Part shown: positions 11,406-24,371 of the stretch, in pieces
Position numbering within the stretch: position 1 is the first letter of the stretch
How the letters are laid out: every line of letters begins with the position of its first letter
From: Dasypus novemcinctus
Taxonomy: Eukaryota; Chordata; Mammalia; Cingulata; Dasypodidae
NCBI RefSeq assembly: GCF_030445035.2
Contig: NC_080694.1
Span: 70,881,147 to 70,945,146, forward strand
DNA length: 64,000 nt
Direction: 5' to 3'
Program-made: the position numbers and the translations under genes
Notes under the pieces: generated by a model
Seen by the model: the letters and a program-made list of their open reading frames with translations, nothing else
What the model was told of the DNA's origin: nothing
Database searches by the model: none

Positions 11406-13058
11406 CTTCCATTTAAACCCTCAGGAATATAGAAAGAGTTACGGAAAATGGGAAAAAAAAACATGATTATGCATTCTTCATCCACTCACAGCAGGCATTG
11501 GGCAGACTAAAGTAAAGGATTTGACACAGGTAACAAAATTTCCCTTCCTCTCACTGGAGTTTTGCCATTCTGAAACTGAATATCCTCAATATTTTAAGGA
11601 TGATATTAATCATCTCCTTTACTTGTGATGAAGATTAAATGATAATGTGACTGTGTCTCTTAAATTCCAAAGCAATGGCTTTGAATCTTTGGCATGCTGT
11701 TAAAATGCAGGATACTGGTTCTTGTCTCCAAGCGTCTAATAGAGTAGATGTGTCGTGGAGCCCAGGAATCATTAGATTCATTTCAGAAATACTGTTGCTG
11801 AGCTATTTTAAAATGTCAAGAACACTCAATGTGTTGCGGTAGTAACACCAGAAGAAGGATGAGATAACAGTAAACTCATCAAAGAAGTCTTCTTTGGCTC
11901 CCACATTTTAGTGTAATAACTATTTCATCTCTCCAAGAACATTTTAATAGAAAGAAAATCAACCTTAATGATGTGAAATTAAGAAAGAAAATTAACTATT
12001 TTTAGGTCTAATTTGTTCAAGTATGAATTGAGAGAGTTAACATAGGTTTCCCATATTTAAGAATTGTTTTCATGGCATTTCTTTTTCATGTAAATATTTA
12101 GTTCAAAATTCAGGCATTTGAGTATTCTTTAATTTATCCTATAAGCTGTTGACACATTATGTTTATGTAAGTGTTCGGGTAGTTTTCAGTGACCATTCAT
12201 AGCTATAAAAATATGTATAAATCCAGGAAAGTAATTTCAGGCAAAATGTCTATATCCCAATTCAACTCAGAGACTTGTTCAAGTCAAGAAATTATTTTAC
12301 AGTTTTAGGACATGCTCCTTAGTTGTTGTTGTTGTTGTTTTAAGGCACTTAAAAATGAATTAGCATTTTGAGAAGGATTAATGAGGAAATTAGGCTTTTA
12401 GTTTATACTTTTCACTTTGTGGTAAAGTGTGTTTCATGGAATCCACAATTTTTTGTAAAATGGGAATATTCAGATAGGAAGTTAAGACATGGTGTCCCAG
12501 TGATAAAAATTTGATTTAATCTGTTAGTTTGTGCAGAAAGTGTAACATTGTACTGGTAAAGTGACAAAGCAGAGTTTTCACATTCTTTTCCATTAAATTT
12601 TCTAAGCCACTCTGTAAGCACTCAAACAAAGCTAATGAGGGTTGAGGTATGAATCTGATCTTTGATTACTCTCTACACTAGGTCAGTTCTGTGCATAACA
12701 GTGATAAAGCAAATGCAAAAATTTTATCTAATCCTCAGACCCTAGAGTGTCAAACACTACAATAAGCTTTTAATACACAATAATTCATTTAATGCCCATC
12801 CTGAAGCTCCGGGTCACAGAAAATTTTAGTATCCCTCCTATAGGACATTATTGAGTCTTGATTTCTCGTCTGCTATTAACAAAAACCAGGGAGTCTCCAA
12901 AGATGAAAAAGTATGAAATGCATCAGATGACACAGTGCTGTAATGAGATTCTATAAATTCAGAGTTTCAACACTCCAGAGAAAGCCTCTGTATTTAGGGA
13001 TATTGCCTGAATGAGTGCTGCCACTGACTCCCTAATTTGACTTTGACATTATTCAAGA
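11406..13058. other. Upstream flank of the OR pseudogene; no gene seen
   Basis: This AT-rich single-copy-type sequence aligns well with 41,108-42,825 upstream of the intact OR. It should hold any 5' untranslated exon and promoter of the receptor (OR genes usually have upstream noncoding exons), but I could not identify a transcription start. It contains a short GTT microsatellite near 12,320. Confidence 0.6.
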
Positions 13059-13555
13059 AGTGGAATGGACATCACCATCCCAGAGTCCACAGGATGGAGG
13101 AATATAGTATAGATTGGAATGGGCTTACTGATATACTACTATGTAACTATTGTGACTAGTAATAGAAGAAAATGTAGTAATGATGTGGAGAAAGTGGCCA
13201 CGGTAGCTGCTGAGTGTAGGGAGAGGGAAGAAGAGATATTATGTGGGAACATTTTCAGGACTTGGAGTTGTCTTGGGTGGTACTGCAGGGACAGTTGCTG
13301 CACATTGTATGTCCTGCCATGGCCCACTGGGTGGACTAGGGTAAAGTGTAAACTATAATATAAGCCATTATCCATGTAGTGCAGCAGTGCTCCAAAATGT
13401 ATTCACCAAATGCAATGAATTGTACCATGATGATGAAAGAGGTTGTTGATATGGGAGGAGTGGGGTGAGGGGGGTTGAGGATATATGGGGACACCATAGT
13501 TTTTTAATGTAACATGTGAAAAATAAAGAGAAAAAAGATAATACAGTAAAAAAAA
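13059..13555 (+). mobile_element. L1/HAL1-type noncoding 3' tail, private to copy 1
   Basis: This is the sense-strand version of the repeat seen antisense at 21,874, 33,614, 36,452, 52,759 and 55,876. It has 'gatgaaagaggttgttgat' near 13,434, a GT-rich purine stretch, 'ttttttaatgtaacat' near 13,500 and an A-rich end. Copy 2 is uninterrupted at the matching site (about 42,822). It is the only plus-strand member in the window. No convincing target duplication is visible. Confidence 0.75.
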
Positions 13556-14722
13556 ATGTTATCTGAGAACACTGGATTTATAAAAAGCCTTGGGCTAAGT
13601 GAAAACTTCATGTCATAGATGGGATATGAAATAAAATATGAGATGAATTAATCTGATTGTTAAACATTCTAAAAATTTTAATGTCTCATATTAATTAATT
13701 AACTTTATGAAACCTAATGCCTATTCACTTAACACTTTTATAGTCAGCCACCCTTCAATTTTTTATTTTTTATTTTTTTACCTTGGATAGTTCTTTAATG
13801 TTTTAAAGATAACTTTCAGGTTTGATTCTCCATGAACTCATCCATAATCAATTCTATTTAACTCTAATGACAATATTTGCTCAGGTATGCTATCATGAAT
13901 TTTAGATTGGTACTTTGTTCTTATTGTTCACACTATTTAATGTAGGTTAGTGAATGGTGCTTATCCAAGGGCCTCCTTCAATACACTGGAATCTTTTCTG
14001 AACATTTCTAGATGCCAGAGCAGGTGGACTCATCACTGTTCATTACCAACATCTATAACCTTTTCCATGTCACTGTCATGAGATTTCATTACAGTAAGTT
14101 CTTGATCTGACCTTTGGATCTCCCACTTCTAGCACTTCTCCATTGGTATTTCACTGCATAGGGATACATTTATCCATAGCTGCTTAGACATCTTCTCTTT
14201 CCACCTTTGCTCACAGTTTCATTACAGTGACTCTTATTCATGTATCCTTTTTTATAATACACAGCAAGCTAATAATATTTATAGCATTTAAAAAAAAACC
14301 TTATGTATAGTAAATCACTGTTAGAAGACATAAAATTTACATCTAACCAAGATATTTGGGTGAAATTAATAGATAAATCAATCCTCAAATTTTTATAATC
14401 CATTAAAATTTTCACATGGTTAGTTGAGGTCATCATACTTCATTCAGGTATTTGACATTTGTCAGATATATTGTAATTTAACATTTTTAAGGTTAATTTA
14501 AGAGAGAGAAATACAAATTGAGAGATTAATCTATTACAAAGAAAAAGCTAGTTACTTTTTATACCCACACAAGTAGGTATTCTCAAAATGTAGGGGTAGC
14601 TTTCTGAAATGAAGTGCTCTTTTCTTTTGATATGTGTATGAGGCACTATGATTACATGTCTAAAAATCTTTCCTAAGAATGTATGGCCATTTTAGAAAGT
14701 GTACTTTTACTAACCTTATTTT
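13556..14722. other. Duplicated flank shared by copies 0, 1 and 2; no gene seen
   Basis: This part of copy 1 matches 42,826-44,014 in copy 2; its section after about 13,830 also matches 1-994 in copy 0. It is AT-rich and has no credible coding potential. Confidence 0.65.
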
Positions 14723-15716
14723 TTAAATATACTTTTATTACAGAACTTGTGAACTTACAAAACAATCATTCACATGTGTGAAATTCACACACAACACCCC
14801 TTCACCAGCATGCCACACTGCTGTGGAACATTTGTTACAGATTATGAGATAATATCATCAGATTATTACCACTACTCATGGTCTATAGTATACCTATCGT
14901 ATATTTTTTTCTATATCACACTTGTTATTAACAAAATCCACCAGTATTTTTAAAACAAATGGAAAACACAATTATCAGTTTTATTTGGAAGGGTAAGGAG
15001 TGTCAAATAGAAACATCTGAAAAAAGACTCTCACTTCCAGACTTTAAATCATATTTTCTAGCTCCAGTGGTAGAAAGAGTGTGGTGCTGGCTTAAGGATA
15101 GACACATAGACCTGTGGAAACAAATTGATGTTTCAGATAACAGATCATCCTATCTAAGGTCATGTGATTTTTGACAAGTCTGTCAAACCCACCCAGATGG
15201 GGCAGCATCATCTATTCAACAAATGGTGCTGTGAGAACTGGATAGCCATTTCCAAAAGAAAGAAAGGTGACTACTATCTGACACCTTATACAGAAATTAA
15301 CTCAAAAATGAATCAAAGACCTAAATATAAAACCAACAACCATAAAGCTCTTAGAAGAAAAGGTAATAAAACATCTTCAAAACCTGGTGGTAGGTGGTGC
15401 ATTCTTAAACCATACATCAAAAGCATGAGCAATGAAAGAAAACACAGATAAAGGTATTTCTTCAAATTTAAACACTTTTTGATTGAAAGTACTTTGCCAA
15501 GAAGGTAAAAAGAAAGCCCACTTAATGGAAGAAAATATGTGGGAATCAAATATCCAATAAGGGTTTAATTTCCATTCTATGTAGAGATCATACAACTCAA
15601 CAATGAAAGAGCAAGCAATCCAATTATAAGTGGGCAAAAGATTTAAATAGACATTTCTTCAAAGAGGAAACAAAATTGCAAAAAAGCATATCACTATTAG
15701 GGAAATGAAAATATTC
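14723..15716. mobile_element. 5'-inverted (twin-primed) L1 insertion, copy 1
   Basis: The left part (about 14,723-14,935) is antisense L1 3' UTR ('ttttattacagaacttgtga'). The right part (about 14,940-15,716) is sense-strand L1 ORF2 C-terminal sequence, recognisable from FIWKGKE at 14,983-15,003 and the block encoding KTSSKPGG near 15,370. This inverted junction is the signature of twin priming. A 10-bp target duplication, accttatttt, flanks the insert (14,713-14,722 and 15,717-15,726). The same insertion is in copy 2; copy 0 keeps the empty site. Confidence 0.85.
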
Positions 15717-17029
15717 ACCTTATTTTGAGACTATCATTCAATGAAAAGCAAATATGAACAAATGCATTTTCATTTCTAAAAAGTTCAGAGAAGATGAGAG
15801 AGTGTAGTATTACACAGAGGAATATCTAAAAATTAACTTCAGGTGGTGAGTTTTCTGGTAGAGAAAAGGGCCAAGGAGAGAATAGCTTAGTTAAGAGATA
15901 ATAGTAGATATTATCAAGCAAGGTTTGCTAATATTTTTATTTGTATGATTTGTACAATTGTTATTTGTATTCTATTCCTGAGGCCTCTTGGATTTTGGTT
16001 TCAAACAGGTCATTTTTTTTTTTTTTTATACCACATAGATGAGCAGGGAAAGTTTCTTGGGACCATGGTCTCTGAGGAAATGAATATGTTTAATCAAGCA
16101 CCTAGTGCCTTGAGGTTGATAGTAAATATATTCTGTTAGAGATGTTTTGAAACAACTATTTCCAAAATACTGGAAACTAAACTAATTTTATAAAAGGATA
16201 CAATTAGAGCAGAGCTAATTTGAAGTAATCAGGTGAATTCTTTGAATACTTTACTTCATTTATTCTAAAAATATGTCACAGAAGAGTCACTTATTTCTAT
16301 TAGTATAAATATTGAGTCATAAAGATAAGATGGAGAGGGAAGAAAAATACTTTCCATCCAACAAAAGTTTGGATAAGGCTAAATGGCAGAGATAAGGAAT
16401 ACACAATTATAAGTAATTGGTATAGGTATTGATAACATAGATACAACTATAAAAAAATTGGAGTAGAAAGAAGAGTGTGGAGGGGAAGAAGAAACATCTC
16501 ACTGAATAAATATTAAATAGGGAAGAAAGGAATTAATTTTGAAATGCATGCTGGGGAAATGGATGGAAAATGAGGCTATGTACTCATTTTAGTAGTGCTC
16601 GTACTAGACAATCAATAGATGTATAAAAATATTGATGTGAAAGTAACCACAAGAACTGAAAACACAAATCTTGAATACCAAAATAATATGAAGACAAAGC
16701 AAAACTACTGACCAGTGAATGATTTATATGCTTTGTATGAATATATATTCATAAATAATAAATATATCATTTTAATGAATATATACTTAAAAGCCATATG
16801 AACTAAATCAATTGGATGAATGGCCTTATCTATGTGATTAAAATAAATAAAGATCTTCAGTTTTCCTAAGAAAGTCAACTCCAACTACATGTTGTATCAA
16901 AGGAAAACTCATGAAACTAAAAGAATCTGAAACATGAAAATAAAAGGAAGGGCAAAATTTACCAGACACATTCAGTAAATGAAAAAAGTGTTCCTGATCT
17001 TGATATTTGGCAAAAGATTTTTTGTCTTT
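15717..17029. other. Duplicated flank; no gene seen
   Basis: This AT-rich sequence is collinear with 44,995-46,269 in copy 2; the part near 15,930-16,170 also matches copy 0. It has no recognisable gene or RNA. Confidence 0.6.
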
Positions 17030-17504
17030 ATATCTCAGCCTGGATCTCTTTGTGTTTATTTATCCTATTTAGAGTTGGCTAACCTTCTTGGATTTTCATA
17101 TCTATGTCTTTTATCACATTTAGAAGTTTTATAGCCATTATTTTTTCAAATATATTTTCTGTTCCTTTATATCTCTCTACTCCTCTGGGACTTTCTTAAT
17201 GTACATGCTTGTATGCTTTAAGGGTCCCACAGGTTTACTGAGCTCTGTTTACTTTTCTTCATTCTTTCTTCTTTCTTCTCTACAGGCTGGATAATTTTAA
17301 TTGCCTTATCTTCAAGTTTACTGATATTTTCTGCTGTTGCTCCAATCTGCTTTTGAGCCCCTCAGCTGAATTTTTCATTTCAGTTATTGTTTTTAACAGC
17401 TACAGAATCTCTCTTCCATTCCTGCTCATAATATCAATATCATTATTCAAATTTTCATTATGTTCATATATTGTTTCCCTTATTTATTTTTCTATTAATT
17501 TTTG
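17030..17504 (-). mobile_element. Antisense L1 fragment (ORF1/5' part)
   Basis: Plus-strand text such as 'tctctactcctctgggact' near 17,172 and 'tttgagcccctcagctgaat' near 17,353 is the antisense of the ORF1 / 5' region found in many mammalian L1s. It ends where the 3' end of the next antisense L1 begins, so it is probably the remnant of an older element interrupted by that insertion. It is present in copy 2 as well. Confidence 0.65.
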
Positions 17505-20500
17505 TAGGATAAGTTGTATGTTTAGAGAAACAATGAATAAATATATAAAATAGAGTGCTCTCATATGCCAACCTATATTTAACATTTTGCATTACATTAC
17601 ATTTTGCATTGCATTACATTAAACTTCATGAAAGAATATTTTCATAATTGTACTATTAATAATAGCCCTTTACCATAGGGTTGAGTGTTCTTTATAGTTA
17701 TATCCTTTTTCTTTTAATTTTTCTTCTAGTAACATAAACACAACCTAGAATTTTCCCTTTTAACAACATTCACGTATATAATTCAGTGCTGTTATTATAT
17801 TCACAACTGTGTGCTATCATTACCACCATCCACTACCAAATTTAAACAATCAAATAAGAATACAATTTAAGCATTAACTCCACATTCCCTACCCCAGAAC
17901 CAAGCCCCTGCTAACTTATATTCTAGATTCTTACTCTGTGAATTTGCTTATTTTAACTATTTTGTATCAGTGAGAACTTACAATATTTGTCTGTTTGTGT
18001 CTGATGTGTTTCACTCAAAATGATGTCTTCAAGTTTCATCGATGCTGTCCCATGAATCAGAACTTCATTCCTTTTTTATTGCTGAATAATATTCCATATT
18101 TTGTTTATCCATTCATCAGGTGATGAACATTTGGGTTGCCTCCATCTCTTGGCAAGTGTGAATAAGGCTGCTATGAACATCAGAGTGCAAATATCTATTT
18201 AAGTTCCTGCTTTCAATTCTTTCAGCTATATATATAGAAGTGGGATTGTTGTGTCATATGGGTAATTTTACAATTACCTTTCTGAGGAAATTGCAAACTG
18301 TGTTCCACTTTGACTTCACCATTTTATACTCTCACCAGCAATGGATGAGTGTTCCAATTGCTCTACATCCTGTCCAAAACTTGTAATAAAAAATAGTAAC
18401 CATTCTAGTGGGTGTATGGGTATATCATTGTGGCTTTGATTTGAATTTCCCTAATAGCTAACAATGTTGAACTTTTTTCATGTGCTTTTTGGCAAGTTGT
18501 ATTATATCTCTTTGGAGAAATGTCTGTCCAAGCCTTTTGCTCATTTTAAATTGGGTTGTTTTTCTTATTGTCAAGTTGTATTATTTCTTGACATAGTTTG
18601 GATATTAAATCCTTATCAGTTATGTGGTTTCCTAATATTTTCTATGGTTGACTAGGTGGTCTTTTCATTTTCATGATAAAGTCTTTTGATTCATGAGAGT
18701 TTTAAATTTTGATGAAAGCCCATTTATTTGTTTTATCTTTTGTTGCTTATGATTTGAGTGTCAAGTCTAAGAAACAATTACTTAATACAAGTACTTGAAG
18801 ATGATTCCTAATTATTTTCTGAGAGTTTTATAGTCCTGGTTCTTATATTAATGTCTTTGATCCAATATGAGTTGATTTTTGTATATGGTGACATATGGGT
18901 TCTCCTATGCATACGGATATCCAGTTTACCCAACACCATTTGTTTAAGAGACTATTCTTACCCATTTAAGTGGACTTATCAGCCTTGTCAAAAATCAATT
19001 AGTCATAGATATGAAGGTCTATTTCTGAGTTCTTGGTTCTACTCCATTGGTATATATATTTTCTTATGCTGTTTTGACCACTGTAGTTTTATAAGATTCT
19101 TTTGATAATATTAATATTATTGTTTTATATAAATAATGTACTGAAAACCAAAGCATTCAGTTTACAAACACACATTTTACAGCTATATATCTCTTCACTA
19201 AGATAGAGAACATATTATGTTATACAAAATCTAGTTTAGAGAAATTTAAAAAATTCAAAATATCAAAAGGTACAGCCAAAAAAACAAATATGAATTTGGC
19301 AGCCAGTAATTTTGACAGAGAAGTTGCAGATTGCATGACTTTAAGTATGTGAATTTGAGAATATTGAGTTTAGTTATTGTGCTTTGTCTTGATGTGAAAA
19401 ATATAACACTGACAGTCAAAGAAGCATGTTTAAAAATATTTAATTGACTTCAAAATTTCATACAAATTATGTTGGTTTCTATGTACTCCGAAAGCTTCAG
19501 CCATTTAGCTCAGGTCCATTGCTAAAGTAATATATTAATTTTTCCAGTACAGTGATGTTTCATACTGCTGACATTTGTAGACTCTAGAATTTAGAAAGAA
19601 ATGTATAATATTCACAATGTTCAGAAAAGCAAGCCAAATGTTAAGGAACTTGCCCAGTTCTTCTGAGATGGTTTTATGTCAGCCCTATGACCATTCGTTC
19701 TACAAAATAGTAAGCTAATTTTGAAAATGATTTCATTATAAATAATGAAGTTTTTTCCCTCAGGCACCTCAGACATATACAAAAGAATTTTAGTGTGACT
19801 ATATCTCTTGGAATGTATTTAACTTGATATTTCAGTAGATTTATGACATCCAGGGTTCCACAAGGGCCATATTTTATTTGAATTACTCAAAAGAGAAAGT
19901 ATCTGTCACCTGAACGAGGTGAGCACAATCATTGCCAAAAGAAAGTATTCAATGTATTCTTCTGTTATAGCAAAAGAAAAATATAACATTTCCCCCCTAA
20001 GATGTTATACATATATAGCTTAAAGTTCCATTGTACTTAGTCAAATAATAAAATCTGGAAACCAGCATGAAAACCTGTAATTCCCATGTTAAAATAGTTA
20101 AACGTATGACCAAAATATGAAAACTGCTACAGTTGTCATAGACAAGACAAAAAGCTTTATTGTATTTGTATAAACTGAATGTGATATCTCAAAAAGGTTT
20201 TCAAAATTATAACTTTTACCTTTCAATTAAAAACTTTAATTCTAAATTTAAAAATTTTTATACACAAACCACTGATTTAGCCAGACCAAAATAGTCAGTG
20301 GTAAGCAGGACCCAGAGAGGCTGATGATATACATGTACAAAGTATTTGTTTTAAAATCAGCTTCTCATGTAAAACTAAAGATCTACTTTCTTACATAAGT
20401 TTTTTACAGAATAAATCCAGATCTATATGTAAAATACTACATCTAAATGTTTCTAAATGGTCTTGCCACCTTGGTTCATCTGTAGCTCTTTGGCTTTGTC

Positions 20501-20874
20501 GTCATTTTACATGAATGATTCTGAAAGACTCTCTCTTGTTTAATTGGAATTGCATCTTATTAATTCTCCTGTTTCATGGTACTCAGAACCACTACTTACA
20601 GGACCTGTATTCTCACTACCTTCAGCATCTAAATCTCAGTTTGAGCCAGCCCAGAACAGATTCCTTCATTTGATTGTTTTCCTCAGAAGTGTCTTCATTC
20701 ACAGTTAAGGCATCACCAGATTCTTTTCCTTTCTGGGACCATGTCCCTTGATATCATAAAAGACTCTTCTTCAGCTTCATCCTCCCCTTCCTTCTTTTCT
20801 GAACAGTGCTTTCTGGAGCAACTATTTTTTGTCTTTATCTTGAGATAAAAATGATGCTTCTGTTTCTTCTACCG

Positions 20875-21509
20875 TACATTATTCAGCCAAAAGGGGTGCT
20901 GATGCAAAGTACCAAAAGTCTGTGGTTTTTATAAAGGATATTATTTTTGGTAGAAGCATATAGTCGCAAGGCCCTAAAGAGTTCAACTCAAGGTACCTTA
21001 AGAGGTATTTTCTCACCCAAAGTCATTTGCCACATATTGAGACAAGATGGCAATTGATGTCTGGAAGGGCTCAGCCTTGCTTTTTCCTCCTAAGGCTTCT
21101 TGGTCCCATCTTCTTCTCATCTCAGCTGCAGGCTGGAATGAGCCTTGTCCCTAAGAGCTTCTCCCCTGCTCTGTTCTATTTAGCTGTAAATTATCTGGCC
21201 CATCTCTTTCCCAGACCTCTGCCATGCATGGGAAACTGTCTCTCTTCCTCTGTGTTCTTCTCTATGTGTTTACTTCTGTGTATCTACTTCTGTGGAAGAG
21301 TCTGTTTTATCAGCCCACCAAGGGGATGGGGACTCAACCCTGCATGCCCTAAGGATGTGGTTGAATCAAAGCTCTAATCTTGATTTAATCAAGTGAATGT
21401 AAAGCCTTTGAATTTAAATCATTCAAATGGTATCATGCCCAGAGGAATAGATCAGTTTACAAACATAATATGTCCTTTTGGAATTCATAAATAATATCAA
21501 ACTGTCACA
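20875..21509 (-). mobile_element. Solo LTR (ERVL/MaLR-like), copy 1
   Basis: On the minus strand the element starts TG ('tgtgacagtttgatatta') and ended in a drifted TGTATTAGTC complement at its other end. It is flanked by a 5-bp target repeat (TACCG/TACTG at 20,870-20,874 and 21,510-21,514), as expected for ERVL/MaLR LTRs. It interrupts the PPP4R2 pseudogene. It is the same family as 23,759-24,371 and has its exact counterpart in copy 2. No internal retroviral sequence remains. Confidence 0.7.
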
Positions 21510-21873
21510 TACTGTAACTAGAGATATTTCTCTGGCAGTTGTTTGAGAGCCTGTTTCTCTTACTTCACCTTCTTTGTCAAATCTGGGTCTCCTTACTTCA
21601 TGTCCCTCAGCTTCCACAACATCCTCATGTGGATGTTTGGATTTTAAAGGGCCCACTGAGGAACTTTCTGATCCAGATGTCAGGGAGTCACTGTGATTTT
21701 TGTCCTCATTTTGCTGTGAGTTGGACTCTGCTGTCTGTGTTCTCCATTTGTTGTCATAGAGGCTGACAAAGAATATTTTGGTGGACTGAGTGGACTGGTT
21801 GCTCCAGACCCATTTATATCATACCTCTCATTGAGATGTGGTGAATTTCCAGTAAACATAACACCATTCATTT

Positions 21874-22959
21874 TTTTTTCTTTGTAACTTTATTTTTTTA
21901 ATTCATTTTTTAAAAAATATTACATTAAAAAAATATGAAGTCCCATTCAACCCCACCGCCCCCACCCCCCACTCCCCCCACAGCAACACTCCCTCCCATC
22001 ATCATGACACATCCACCGCACCCAGCAAGCACACCTCTGGGCATCGCTGCACCCCATGGTCAATGGTCCACATCATAGCCCACACTCTCCCACGCTCCAT
22101 CCAGTGGGCCCTGGGGGGATCTACAATGTCCCGCAATTGTCCGTGAAGTACCACCCAGGACAGCTCCAAGTCCCGAAAACACCTCCACATCCCATCTCTT
22201 CCTTCCATTCCCCACACCCAGCAGCCACCATGGCCACTTTTCCCACACCAATGCCACATTTTCTCTGTGGACATTGGATTGGTTGTGTCCATTGCACTTC
22301 TATGTCAAGAGGGGGTTTAGATTCCACATGGATACTGGATGCAATCCTCCTGCTTTCAGTTGTAGGCACTCTAGGCTCCATGGTGTGATGGTTGACCTTC
22401 TTCAACTCCATATTAGCTGAGTGGGGTAAGTCCAATAAATCAGAGTGTAGGAGTTGAAGTCTGTTGAGGTTCAGGGCGTGGCTATCATATTGTCAGTCCA
22501 GAGATTCAAATCCCCTAGATATATCTTCAACCCCAGTACCAACTACAATTCCAGTAAAGTAGCATGAGAGTCTTATGAAAAGAGATCCCATCTGAGTCCA
22601 GTTCCATCATGCAGAAACACCAGCTCTAAAGAAGGGCCAACTGACATGGCAGTGAACCCCATCTGCCATGACCATAGAACCCGTGGGTCTCTTTAGCCCT
22701 CAAAGAACCAATACCTGGGGTTGTATCTACTTTATCTGTCTCTGAGACTCTGCTCAGGTATGCATAAGGGCAATCCTTCTGACAACCTCCAGACTTTTTT
22801 AGAGACTCATAGCCATATAAACTCATTTGTCCTTTCCATTTCCCCCTTTCATTAGGTCAAACAGCATTTTAAAGTCCTGTTATTATATGTAGACAGGGAT
22901 ATTCTGCTGGTCCGCGTTGATCCTTTAATTCAAGGTCATTTTCTAGTTGCATCGTCAGC
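21874..22959 (-). mobile_element. L1/HAL1-type noncoding 3' tail, private to copy 1
   Basis: A poly(T) run and 'ttacattaaaaaaatatg' mark its 3' end on the minus strand. A perfect 15-bp target duplication (taacaccattcattt) lies at 21,859-21,873 and 22,960-22,974. Copy 2 has an empty site at about 51,411. It is noncoding, and 5' truncated relative to the longer members at 33,614 and 55,876. It interrupts the PPP4R2 pseudogene. Confidence 0.88.
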
Positions 22960-23758
22960 TAACACCATTCATTTGATTCAAACTACTGGGATTGTTTTTT
23001 TCCTGAAGAAGGCTAAACCCAGCTAACAACCATCATATTTTTTTTCTACTCTTCTGAGAAATTTGTCTATTCCTGAATAGCTTCTCCTTGGATCTGTTAG
23101 CAATACACATAGTTATTGAGTAGTAAAATGGATACCATTAATTCCAGAGAAAATTTTCAGTATTCTTTCCTACATTTCATCAAAGGGAATATATTTGACA
23201 TTAGGTTTGTGAGGACCTCTTGGTTCAGGAGACGAAGTTCTGAAATCGTCTATCACTTTCTCCATTTTCAAAATAAAAAACGTCTTTAACTTGGGGCCAC
23301 TGAATCACTGTTTTTCCAATCTTGGCTATATAACACAGAAAATATTCCAGGGCACAGCGAATTCCCCCCACCCCCTTCTCAAAATCCCAATACCTGTCAA
23401 GTAGGGGTCTGACAAGATGCAGAGCTTGCTTGGTTGGGACTGCAGGCGCATAATCTATTTCCAGAAGGTTGGTCAGAGGGACTGTGGTACCCCCAAGAGT
23501 TTCCCAAGTCCCCTCTTCCAGTCCAGAGGCCAGCTGTAGACACCAAGACCTGAGCATGGTGAGAAGGAGTTGCCAACAGGGCTCCCTCACCCAGGGGCTA
23601 TAATAAGCTCTAAAGTCATGAAGTGTGACTTCTCCAAATTCTGTTCTTTTTAAAGTTTTTTTTTTGGCTATTGGGGGACCCTTATCTTCCATTTCTGCCA
23701 AATAGGGTGCTGGAATGTTGATTTGGTTTGCACTGAATATGTAAATCATTTTGGATAG

Positions 23759-24371
23759 TATATTAGTCAGCCAAAGGGGTGCTGAAGCAAAGTATCAGAA
23801 ATCTCTTGGCTTTTATAAAGGGTGTTTATTTGGGGTAGAAGTTATCAAACCCTAAAGAGTCTAACTCAAGGCACCATAAGAGGTACTTAATCACTCAGAG
23901 TCTGTAGCCACGTGTTAGAGCAACATGGCAGGTGATGTCTGCAATTGTTCAACTTTCCTCCTTTCTCTTAAATCTCATGGGCCCATTTTCTTCTGATCTC
24001 AGCTATAAGCGGTTTAAGGCTCATCATTCTCCCTGGGGCTCATTTCTTTCTGGTGTCAGCTGCTCTAGTCTCTTCACAAGTTAAGCTGTGGACTATCAGG
24101 CAGAGGGCTTGGCTCTTTCCCTGAGTCCCAGAATAAAAAATTCACCTCTGTGTGTTTGCCTTCTCCCTGGGTTTACTTCCATGTGAGAGCTTGATTTTCC
24201 CTCCCAAGGGGGTCTGGATTCAACCCTGCATGCTCTAATGTCATGGTCAAATAAAAGCCCTAATCTTGATCTAATAAATTAAAAGAGAAGCCTCTGAATC
24301 TAATACAATCTAATAGGCCCAGGGAATCTATATCTCTTCTTGGAATTCATAAATAATATCAAACTACTAAA
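23759..24371 (-). mobile_element. Second solo LTR of the same family, copy 1
   Basis: It aligns end to end with 20,875-21,509 ('ttagtcagccaaaggggtgc' at the left, 'aatatcaaact' at the right). It is inserted in L1 ORF2: the flanking sequence reads continuously across it when compared with typical L1. The probable 5-bp target repeat is eroded (gatag/ggttg). In copy 2 the orthologous insertion (52,236-54,102) is split by a LINE tail. Confidence 0.7.

Larger units (their letters stand above)
19101..23600 (-). pseudogene. PPP4R2: Processed pseudogene of PPP4R2 (protein phosphatase 4 regulatory subunit 2), copy 1
   Basis: The functional gene encodes the subunit that targets and regulates the PP4 catalytic phosphatase. 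Here, reading the minus strand, fragments match PPP4R2 in order and without introns: IQWPQVKDV with the following region around 23,240-23,330; MNGVMFTGNSPHLNERYDINGSG at 21,800-21,871; SLSASMTTNGE near 21,745; PLKSKHPHEDVVEAEGHEVRR at 21,590-21,655; and the acidic C-terminal region with DALTVNEDTSEENNQM near 20,680-20,730. Coding remains extend to about 20,450, and the 1.35 kb beyond is probably 3' UTR. Stops and frameshifts are frequent, so it is dead. It sits inside an antisense L1 with a weak 'aataag' target repeat at both ends. A solo LTR (20,875-21,509) and a LINE tail (21,874-22,959) interrupt it. The 5' 250 bp near 23,340-23,600 I cannot assign securely. Confidence 0.88.

Noticed and set aside
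11023-11466. 147-codon plus-strand frame
   Set aside because: It is the reverse strand of the OR pseudogene; a similar antisense frame exists opposite the intact OR.
23225-23749. 174-codon minus-strand open frame
   Set aside because: It runs across the 5' part of the PPP4R2 pseudogene into antisense L1, so it is a chance fusion and not a gene.
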